A DNA stretch of 64,000 nucleotides from a virus, in IMG/VR virus record IMGVR_UViG_3300009159_005817, positions 58,426 to 122,425 of that record; one strand, 5' to 3'. The translations under genes were made by a program, and so were the position numbers. The notes under the pieces are model-generated. The model made no database searches and was not told where the DNA came from. It was given only the letters and a program-made list of their open reading frames with translations. Shown here piece after piece: positions 25,550 through 32,511 of this stretch (the first letter of the stretch is position 1; the number at the start of each line of letters is the position of its first letter).

Positions 25550-26170
25550 ATGAAAAACATTCAAACATACGAAAGCTTCTTAAATGAACTTCGACATTCA
25601 AAAGAGTTTTTAATAGACCTATTTTCTAAAATGGATATTTTAGATAATGATGTATACAAAAACATTTTAATCCATTACATTGAACAACCACAAAATTTAG
25701 AAAAACAAGAGTTCATTGATTTAGTTTCATGGTTGATCCAGAATAAAAACAAGTACAGTGAAGTACTAAAGCCTAAAAATGGATATGCATACAGAGGAAC
25801 TTCAATAACTCCTGATATGTTTCATAAATTAAAAAATGGATTATCAAAAAAAGAAGGTGGTATAAGCATATTTAACTTTCCTTATACCAGCGAATCAGAA
25901 GCACAAAGTTGGACATATGATTATAAAGTAGCAATGAGGTTTGCGGATAAAGGTCTTTTAAATAACCCTAGATTAGAAAAAGGAGCTAGACCAGCTATTT
26001 TAAGAGCTAAGATAGATGATACATTTGTAGGTAATCCTAAGTTGACTGGTCCCATAGCTGACCGATTAAGTCTGAAGTCCGAAAAGGAAATATTTCATTT
26101 AGGGAATTCTATAAAAGATGCTGAATGGATGATATTCTCAGCCGATATAGAATTAGGAAAATTTAATTAG
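25550..26170 (+). CDS. capsid-targeted ADP-ribosyltransferase-like protein
   Basis: 206 residues. Tag MKNIQTYESFLNE (cut expected after residue 13). The body shows an R-S-E type ADP-ribosyltransferase pattern: YRG at residues 81-83, YTSESE at 112-117 leading into YKVAMRFA, and EKEIF near 178-182 as the ExE site. T4 Alt, a packaged and injected enzyme with the same type of N-terminal peptide, modifies host RNA polymerase; the analogy is close. Target unknown. Confidence 0.7.
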   Translation: MKNIQTYESFLNELRHSKEFLIDLFSKMDILDNDVYKNILIHYIEQPQNLEKQEFIDLVSWLIQNKNKYSEVLKPKNGYAYRGTSITPDMFHKLKNGLSKKEGGISIFNFPYTSESEAQSWTYDYKVAMRFADKGLLNNPRLEKGARPAILRAKIDDTFVGNPKLTGPIADRLSLKSEKEIFHLGNSIKDAEWMIFSADIELGKFN

Positions 26171-26180
26171 TATAAAGACT

Positions 26181-26579
26181 ATGAAATCAATATCGACATA
26201 TGATGAATTCTTAAATGAGTCTATTCGTGCAGAAGAGGCTTATCGAGATACAGGAGCTATTCAAACCGTCATTGATGGAAAGAGAGATATGGGATTCATT
26301 ACCATCAAATCATCGGTTGATGTGAGCGAAAAAGAATTCTGGACATTGGTGAAGATACACGATCTGAGTACCATTCACCTATCTGGAAATGAATATGATG
26401 CCTATATCTATTATCATAAAGGAGCCGAGCGAGGTGCCAGAGAGCTAGCGAAGATTGCTAACAAATACGGTGGATATCTATCACATGAAGCGACTGAACG
26501 AGAATCTCGTCGAATAGGCGAACTTCTAGGTTACGATCGACGAGACATAGATGATTATATAAAGAAAAACTACAAATAA
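26181..26579 (+). CDS. capsid-targeted internal protein, unknown body
   Basis: 132 residues. Tag MKSISTYDEFLNE, then a charged alpha/beta body ending in ESRRIGELLGYDRRDIDDYI. I recognise no catalytic motif. Its stop overlaps the next start (TAATG). Confidence 0.7.
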   Translation: MKSISTYDEFLNESIRAEEAYRDTGAIQTVIDGKRDMGFITIKSSVDVSEKEFWTLVKIHDLSTIHLSGNEYDAYIYYHKGAERGARELAKIANKYGGYLSHEATERESRRIGELLGYDRRDIDDYIKKNYK

Positions 26580-26734
26580 TGGATAATGGAAAACGTAATC
26601 AATTAAAACCTGTGAGAATCGCTGATGTTAATAAGTTGGTGGCTAATGATCCGAGGATTCTTATTAAAGTTAATCATAAAGGTGGAAGTGGAGTTTCTCT
26701 TATGAACACTAATAAAATTAAAGACCGAAAATAA
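26579..26734 (+). CDS. small basic protein, 51 aa
   Basis: ATG overlaps the preceding stop codon as TAATG and the stop lies 2 nt before the next gene, so it sits exactly in the operon. Sequence is Lys/Asn-rich and ends KIKDRK; it lacks the capsid tag. Function unknown. Confidence 0.55.
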   Translation: MDNGKRNQLKPVRIADVNKLVANDPRILIKVNHKGGSGVSLMNTNKIKDRK

Positions 26735-26736
26735 GA

Positions 26737-27441
26737 ATGAGAAAGATAGCCTTATATGAGCAATGGATAAATGAAATTGGTGATTCATCAGCCAAGCCAT
26801 TCAAATGGAGTAGTCCTGTTATCGCTGTTAATATGAAGAGATGGATAGATGATTGTATCGAAGGAGCTGCAGACAAGAAGATGAGTGGAACTCAAGAAGA
26901 TATTTACTATAAAACTAAAACATTTAGATATGAATTCCGATCGGATGTGACTAATACAAATTATCATGTACACATCGGTGGATTTGTTGGTAGAAATATC
27001 TGGATTGCCTTTCAAGGAGAAAAACCTAAAGATTGGGTTGGATATCATATAATTGCCGGATTAGGATTTGGTGTTGAAGGAGATTTCGATAAAACTACTA
27101 ATCTTAATGAACAATTCCGAGTAATGGCAACCGTTACCGAATGTGCCATTGATTTTCTACAACGATTCTTGGATGATGGACGAATCAAGATTGATAAATT
27201 TCACATGAAACCTAAGGCCGATCACGAAGAACAAAAAGGAATAGATTCTCGTCGAGCTAAACTATATGCCCCTTATATTAAAGCCGCATTCCGCAAACTC
27301 AAAACGAAGAAGGATTATTACATAGATCAAGAGGCAGATGGATTCGTTCTTCATTTCGGAAAGGTCATAATGAACTCTCCTTATTCCACTTCAGTATTAG
27401 CATCAACCTTTGAAAATGAAGAATCCAATGAAATCAATTAA
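26737..27441 (+). CDS. capsid-targeted internal protein, unknown body
   Basis: 234 residues. Tag MRKIALYEQWINE. The body has a beta-rich middle (NTNYHVHIGGFVGRNIWIAF) and a Lys-rich C-terminal helical part (IKAAFRKLKTKKDYYID). No family recognised. Overlaps the next gene by 14 nt. Confidence 0.7.
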   Translation: MRKIALYEQWINEIGDSSAKPFKWSSPVIAVNMKRWIDDCIEGAADKKMSGTQEDIYYKTKTFRYEFRSDVTNTNYHVHIGGFVGRNIWIAFQGEKPKDWVGYHIIAGLGFGVEGDFDKTTNLNEQFRVMATVTECAIDFLQRFLDDGRIKIDKFHMKPKADHEEQKGIDSRRAKLYAPYIKAAFRKLKTKKDYYIDQEADGFVLHFGKVIMNSPYSTSVLASTFENEESNEIN

Positions 27442-28498
27442 GCTATATGAAGCCTTCTTAACAGAAGGAGGCTGGGCAACAACCAAAACACAAGGAACCG
27501 TTCTGACTCCAGCTGTTATCGCTGAGGTTGTGAAGGTTATGGATCTGATCAATACGGGATTCAATGGACATTTGAGAGAGCTTGAACTTCCCACTCTAGA
27601 TATTCTAAAACCTATTGGCAGTGGAACTTGGTGGAGTGAAGATGTGACCGAACAACCAGACAAAACTTATGGAGATGTCGATTACATGGTTGCCTATCCC
27701 ACTTTGAAGCTCACTGCTGGTCGTGATAGAGAAGATGAGATTGCTACGGTGAAGCTATACAATACCGAGCTGCTCATGTGGTTAGAGGAAGAAGGTATCA
27801 CCGATGTAGATATTGATGAGACGAAGAAAATATCTTCGGATGTTTCTCTTAAGTTAATTGCGATCGTTCCCTTTAATGGAACTGATGCATATGTTCAGGT
27901 TGATATGGTTGTTACTCACAAAGAGTATAGTGATTGGGCAGTATTCCGTATGACTCCTATTCGTAACGTTAAAGGTTTTGTGCTAGGAAATCTCTACTCT
28001 TCATTTGGTGAAGTTCTAGATTTGTCTATTCAGGCAAGAGGAGTAAGAGCTAAATTTGAAGGTCAGGTTATGAAGCCTTATTCTAAACGAGCTAATGTTG
28101 AGGATCGCATCATCTCACAAAATGCTGAATCATTCATGACCGATATCGCTCGTTTCTTTTGGGAACAGAGCGGAACAGATATTCCATTCACCGCTACTCC
28201 TATCGAATCTTGGAAGGGAATGGATCGCAACTCTCCTCGATTCGAAGATCTAGCCGAAGGAATTCGTCTGGTTGCCGAGACACTAGGTCAGCTAGACGAA
28301 TTTGGAACTACTATTAAATACAAATCAGCTGCTGATCTACTAAATGCAGTGATTGCTCAATATACGAAGAAGATGATGGAAGCTTATAATTCTGCTAAAT
28401 TTGATAAGGCAGAAACTCCAGCAGCAAAAGCCATTATCACTAAAGTTAGAGCAACCATTGACGAATATATCAGTCTGGCTAAATCACTACTTACATAA
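27428..28498 (+). CDS. capsid-targeted nucleotidyltransferase-fold protein
   Basis: 356 residues, start set at 27428 because this gives the tag MKSIKLYEAFLTE; ATGs at 27410 and 27416 would hide it behind six residues. The body has a nucleotidyltransferase core: GSGTWW near residue 64, DVD at 83-85 and a third Asp in YVQVDMVV near 159. Such folds transfer NMP groups to RNA, proteins or antibiotics. A helical second half follows. As a packaged enzyme it could nucleotidylate a host target. Confidence 0.7.
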   Translation: MKSIKLYEAFLTEGGWATTKTQGTVLTPAVIAEVVKVMDLINTGFNGHLRELELPTLDILKPIGSGTWWSEDVTEQPDKTYGDVDYMVAYPTLKLTAGRDREDEIATVKLYNTELLMWLEEEGITDVDIDETKKISSDVSLKLIAIVPFNGTDAYVQVDMVVTHKEYSDWAVFRMTPIRNVKGFVLGNLYSSFGEVLDLSIQARGVRAKFEGQVMKPYSKRANVEDRIISQNAESFMTDIARFFWEQSGTDIPFTATPIESWKGMDRNSPRFEDLAEGIRLVAETLGQLDEFGTTIKYKSAADLLNAVIAQYTKKMMEAYNSAKFDKAETPAAKAIITKVRATIDEYISLAKSLLT

Positions 28499-28505
28499 AA
28501 GTAAT

Positions 28506-28880
28506 ATGTTATACTATTCACCAAAAATTGCAGTCGGAGAATCGACTGTAGCAGGCAGAGGTGTATTTGCCATAGCCGATATAGAGGCTGGAGAGGTACT
28601 TGAAGAGTGCCACTTCTTTTTACTAACTAATGGTAATCATTCAGCTATGGATGATACTTTAAAAGAGATGGTATTCGCATGGCCGGCATATAATGATGTT
28701 CATCAATTTGCTGTTGTACTAGGCAGTGGAACTGTTTATAATCATTCATATGAAAACAATGCAACCTGGGATACTGATGAAGCTAAATGCTGTTTCAGAT
28801 TTTCTTCTACTCGAGACATAAAGGCCGGTGAAGAGATATTCACAAATTATAACCGAAGCGGAGGAAATCACTTTGATTGA
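28506..28880 (+). CDS. SET-domain protein
   Basis: 124 residues; start at ATG 28506, since the upstream frame overlaps the previous gene. SET landmarks: GRGVFAIADIEAGEVL near residue 18, YNHSYENN near 78 and AGEEIFTNYN near 107. SET domains methylate protein lysines. No post-SET cysteines are present and the tag is missing, so it is probably made in the infected cell or packaged by other means. Confidence 0.75.
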   Translation: MLYYSPKIAVGESTVAGRGVFAIADIEAGEVLEECHFFLLTNGNHSAMDDTLKEMVFAWPAYNDVHQFAVVLGSGTVYNHSYENNATWDTDEAKCCFRFSSTRDIKAGEEIFTNYNRSGGNHFD

Positions 28881-28886
28881 TAAATA
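28880..28886 (+). promoter_or_regulatory. possible late-type promoter core ATAAATA
   Basis: GATAAATATAAAAACACACA, 20 nt before the ATG at 28907. The minus-strand leader at 60921 reads almost the same (ATAAATATAAAAACAAACAA). It overlaps the stop of the SET gene. Confidence 0.35.
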
Positions 28887-28906
28887 TAAAAACACACAAA
28901 AGCTAA

Positions 28907-29824
28907 ATGGCTAATTCAACATACACAGATCTTCAAGTTCTTATTCAACGAATAAGAGGTAAGCGAGTTCTTCTTCTTACAACATCTAATAGATGGAGTG
29001 GTGATGAAGGAGGAAAACCTAAATCTACTCAATTGGCTGAGTTAATAGCCAGATCTTTATACGACGATTCAACGGATTCTACTCTTTGTAAAGTAATAGA
29101 TATTCCATCTCTCAATATTCACAACTGTGAAGGTAATGTATCTTCCGGAAGTGGTAATGGTTGTGGAGTTAAGGCTGCTGCCCTAAAGGATACCACTAAA
29201 AATCCTACTGGTAATCTTCGTTGTTGGGCTTCTATTAATAATGCCGATGATGAGTTATGGAAAGTTAGTAATGCTATATTCGAATCAGATGTAGTCCTCT
29301 TCTTTGCTTCTACAAGATGGGGTCAGGCAAATGCATTCTATCAAAAACTTATCGAACGTCTAACTTGGTTAGAGAATCGTCACACTACTCTTGGTGAATC
29401 TAATCTACTAGGAAATATTGAAGCTGGTGGATTCTTCATTGGACACAATTGGAATGTAGAAGATGTAATGAATACTCAAAGAACGGTACTTCAGTATTTC
29501 GGATTTCAAGTTCCACCTCAACTTTTTCTTCACTGGCAATGGACTAATAGTGATACTAACGAAACTCAGAAAGGATATGAAGCTGATGCTAAAGACTTCA
29601 AAGAGGTTTGGAAAGTTGGAACATATCCTTTAGAGGAAAGTTTTAATCGTTGGTTGAATGAAGCTGGTTATGATGCTGGTTCTAGAAAACCTACTCCGGA
29701 AGAGGTTGAAATGTGCAAATCTCCAGAAGGATTTAATCAGATAAACCACTGCAAAGCTTTAGGACTTACTCCTCGTGAAGATGGAACCAAAGCCAAATCT
29801 AAAAAATATGGTGGTGACGCATAA
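28907..29824 (+). CDS. flavodoxin-like NAD(P)H:FMN reductase-type protein
   Basis: 305 residues. LLTTSNRWSGDEGGKPKSTQLAELI is a flavin-binding loop with its helix, VVLFFASTRWGQANAFYQKLIERL the substrate-side strand and helix, and GNIEAGGFFIGHNWN the third strand, as in NADPH-dependent FMN reductases. The last ~80 residues are an extension with a Cys pair. It lacks the capsid tag although it sits in the middle of that cassette. Confidence 0.65.
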   Translation: MANSTYTDLQVLIQRIRGKRVLLLTTSNRWSGDEGGKPKSTQLAELIARSLYDDSTDSTLCKVIDIPSLNIHNCEGNVSSGSGNGCGVKAAALKDTTKNPTGNLRCWASINNADDELWKVSNAIFESDVVLFFASTRWGQANAFYQKLIERLTWLENRHTTLGESNLLGNIEAGGFFIGHNWNVEDVMNTQRTVLQYFGFQVPPQLFLHWQWTNSDTNETQKGYEADAKDFKEVWKVGTYPLEESFNRWLNEAGYDAGSRKPTPEEVEMCKSPEGFNQINHCKALGLTPREDGTKAKSKKYGGDA

Positions 29825-30606
29825 TGAAACCGATAAAACTTTTTGAAGATTTTATTAATGAATTCGATACAGGTAAAGTATTACTAGGTGATCCTTCTTT
29901 ATTGGGTAGACCTAATAAATGGGAAGATCTCGGAATAGAGTTTGAACCTAATACTGCTGACAAAACTCAATTAATACAATTGATAAAAGATTGGATTTTT
30001 AAAGTAAAGGCAGATCCAAAGATGGGACATATCCTTAAAGAATTGCTGCCCTTAAAAAAGAAGTTTCCGAAAATATTAGAACCATCTGAAGGTAGATCCG
30101 TCTATGAAGGTACTTCTCTTTATAGAGGAACTATAATACCATTTAAAGAAGTGTTATCACTAAAGGGTAAATGGAAACGTAACGACGCGGTTGATATTTT
30201 TGGTGGTAGCCTAAATCTCAGTACATCATATAATTGGGAAAGTATTAATAGAAAGGGATTCACTTCGTTTACACCATCTATCGAAATAGCGGCCACTTTT
30301 GCAGGAAGCCTTAGTTCAGAAAATTATAACGAAATTGTAGCATCTAAAACGGTTGTTAAAAGATTATTAGATGGATCCATTGATGGTATGATTCCGATGA
30401 TTATTAAAATTAAAGACACACATCCCTTAGCAATTATGAATCCGGTGTTTACTCAATCAATTCACGAATTCATGAATGAATTTGAGGTATTTGTTGTTGG
30501 AAATAAAATCCGGGTTGATGAAGTTATAATTCCAGGATGGCATTACTACGAAAGAGATGCTAAAGAATTAGGAGTAGATCTTACAAAATATTTTAACATA
30601 CAATGA
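29824..30606 (+). CDS. second capsid-targeted ADP-ribosyltransferase-like protein
   Basis: 260 residues. Tag MKPIKLFEDFINE. Body: YRG at residues 100-102, GFTSFTPSIEIAATFA at 145-160 as the STS region, and EFEVFV at 219-224 as the ExE strand. All three R-S-E motifs are in order and spaced as in VIP2/Alt-like toxins. Little sequence similarity to the protein at 25550 outside the motifs, so the two probably have different targets. Confidence 0.7.
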   Translation: MKPIKLFEDFINEFDTGKVLLGDPSLLGRPNKWEDLGIEFEPNTADKTQLIQLIKDWIFKVKADPKMGHILKELLPLKKKFPKILEPSEGRSVYEGTSLYRGTIIPFKEVLSLKGKWKRNDAVDIFGGSLNLSTSYNWESINRKGFTSFTPSIEIAATFAGSLSSENYNEIVASKTVVKRLLDGSIDGMIPMIIKIKDTHPLAIMNPVFTQSIHEFMNEFEVFVVGNKIRVDEVIIPGWHYYERDAKELGVDLTKYFNIQ

Positions 30607-31211
30607 AACATATCCAAGGTTTTAATACATTCCTTAATGAAGGCGAAGGTTTATTTGCTGATGCCGGTAAAGGATCTACTAAAGGAATTGGATATGGAAC
30701 GCCAGAAAAAGCTAAAGAGACTATTAAGATCGCTGACAAAATGAAGGCAGACGATCCAGGAAAAGCCGTTCAAATCGTTAATGCCATGCTCAATCGAGCT
30801 AAATACTCAAATGGTCAGAATGATGGCATGAGAGCAGCAATTCCCATCTTTCAAAAATGGTTAAAGGCCAATCAAGCATCTGAATCATTTTTAGGAGTTG
30901 ATGAATTCATTCTAGAAAAACTTTGGCAAAAGGAAGTAGAATCTTCTCACCTTAACGAAATTGAATATGACTCATCAACTGAAGAACTAACTATTACTTT
31001 TAACAATGGAGACCGCTACAGATATTATGAAGTTCCTAAATCCATCTTCCGAGAATTTGCCAATGAGAAAACTATTCTAGGAAAGATTGGTGGAGGAATT
31101 GTCAAAGGAGCCAAGAAGCTATTTGGTAAGGATATTGACGAAGGTACATATGGTAAAAAATTCTGGTCACTCATTCGTCGAGGTGGCTATCAATACGAAA
31201 AACTCTCATGA
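30603..31211 (+). CDS. capsid-targeted protein with C-terminal KTSC domain
   Basis: 202 residues. Tag MKHIQGFNTFLNE. A helical middle part (DKMKADDPGKAVQIVNAMLN) is followed by a KTSC-like domain at about residues 115-200 (TFNNGDRYRYYEVPKSIFREFA). The stand-alone KTSC protein at 9672 shares this layout. Overlaps both neighbours by 4 nt. Confidence 0.7.
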   Translation: MKHIQGFNTFLNEGEGLFADAGKGSTKGIGYGTPEKAKETIKIADKMKADDPGKAVQIVNAMLNRAKYSNGQNDGMRAAIPIFQKWLKANQASESFLGVDEFILEKLWQKEVESSHLNEIEYDSSTEELTITFNNGDRYRYYEVPKSIFREFANEKTILGKIGGGIVKGAKKLFGKDIDEGTYGKKFWSLIRRGGYQYEKLS

Positions 31212-31873
31212 AAGAAATAAAATTATATGAGCAATGGCTCAATGAAATCGATGGTCCTGCAGATGGATCTCTATTCGGTACATCCGGAGTAGATTTTGGA
31301 TTCATCGGTCTGCAAGATCCAGGAGACACACCAAATTCGTTTGAACCTAATATGGTTGAATCCTTTATTATTGATCTTCTTCAAAGACACAATAATACCG
31401 TTCCTTCTCCTGGCACACTTACCGTCGAGTATCTTGAAGATATCGAAAAGGTACAAACCGGAATGAGTGATAAAGATCGATCATTTGTTCAGGCAGTTAA
31501 TAATAATCCTATGGCTTTTCATGTTGAAGATGCCAAGAAAGCTGGTATTGATCTAGATGGTAAATGGTTAACTGAATGTTGGGATTATGCTACCAGTGTA
31601 GCAGGTACTGCAAAAGATATTTGGAAAGTAAAACGTCCATTTGAATTAAGCTCAAAAGTCAAGGGGTTGGTTCCTACTAAATCCTTCTCATTTCCTTCAA
31701 CTAATGCGGCCGGATCTTTTTATGTAGCAAAAAAGGTTGCAGAGAAATATCCTCAATTGAAAGAATCTCAAATGGAAGTGGCTACTCAAATAGCAAATTC
31801 ACGAGTTGTTGCCGGTGTGCATCATCCATTAGATATTGCCGTTGGAAAAATGTTAGCCTTAGGCTTATTATAA
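31208..31873 (+). CDS. capsid-targeted PAP2-like phosphatase
   Basis: 221 residues. Tag MKEIKLYEQWLNE. The body carries the acid phosphatase/PAP2 motifs: KVKRPF (residues 140-145), FPSTNAAGSF (163-171) in the place of PSGH, and SRVVAGVHHPLD (198-209), the SRxxxGxHxxxD signature. The His of the middle motif is replaced by Asn, which in other family members would weaken or change catalysis. It has no membrane helices, so it belongs to the soluble class A type. Confidence 0.7.
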   Translation: MKEIKLYEQWLNEIDGPADGSLFGTSGVDFGFIGLQDPGDTPNSFEPNMVESFIIDLLQRHNNTVPSPGTLTVEYLEDIEKVQTGMSDKDRSFVQAVNNNPMAFHVEDAKKAGIDLDGKWLTECWDYATSVAGTAKDIWKVKRPFELSSKVKGLVPTKSFSFPSTNAAGSFYVAKKVAEKYPQLKESQMEVATQIANSRVVAGVHHPLDIAVGKMLALGLL

Positions 31874-32427
31874 TGTTCAAGAAATTTAGACAATTCATTA
31901 ATGAAGATATTCATATACCTTCCGGTAAATGGATAGACACTGACCTTAAAGGTCAGGATGATGATATGATGCAACTCATATGGACAATGTATACTGACAC
32001 ATACTCTAAACAAGGATTAGATTTCTCTGCCGATGATTATGCTGAACTTAAAACTAAATACCAAGCAACATTCTTAAAGGATGTTGACCATGATCGTATT
32101 CCAGATGCCTTTATTATATACAAGAAAACGAAGTATGGAAATAAGATTGCTCTTCTAGGAACTAATGATAAGAAGACTGCAAAACGAGATCTTCTAGAAA
32201 AAACTATTTCATTACTTAAAAATCCTGGTTGGTTGTTAGAGGCCTCTCGTAAAATGGAAGAGATTCTTTCAAATTCAAATGTTCCTTATATTGAAGATCC
32301 TGAAATCATTGCTGATATTGTCGGTAAAGACAAGAAACCTGAAATGGTTAAACATGGATATTATACAAGACTTCTTTCAAAAACACCAAAGCGTATCTTA
32401 AAACGCATGTATGGTAAGGTCAAATAG
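31873..32427 (+). CDS. capsid-targeted internal protein, unknown body
   Basis: 184 residues. Shorter tag MFKKFRQFINE (cut after residue 11). The body contains KDVDHDRIPDAFIIYKKT, NPGWLLEASRKMEEIL and a basic C-terminus KRILKRMYGKVK, and reads like a GNAT-like conserved phage module. No activity can be assigned. Last gene of the cassette. Confidence 0.65.
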   Translation: MFKKFRQFINEDIHIPSGKWIDTDLKGQDDDMMQLIWTMYTDTYSKQGLDFSADDYAELKTKYQATFLKDVDHDRIPDAFIIYKKTKYGNKIALLGTNDKKTAKRDLLEKTISLLKNPGWLLEASRKMEEILSNSNVPYIEDPEIIADIVGKDKKPEMVKHGYYTRLLSKTPKRILKRMYGKVK

Positions 32428-32511
32428 ACCAAAATGACCTAGTAGTTATTCGGCGGATCCCGTCGGTTATTAAGTAAACCCACTTTTAGGAGATATGTTC
32501 TTATAAATAAT

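Noticed and set aside
25171-32427. Shared N-termini as evidence of recent gene duplication
   Set aside because: Only the first 11-13 residues agree; the bodies do not resemble each other, so a common targeting signal explains it better.
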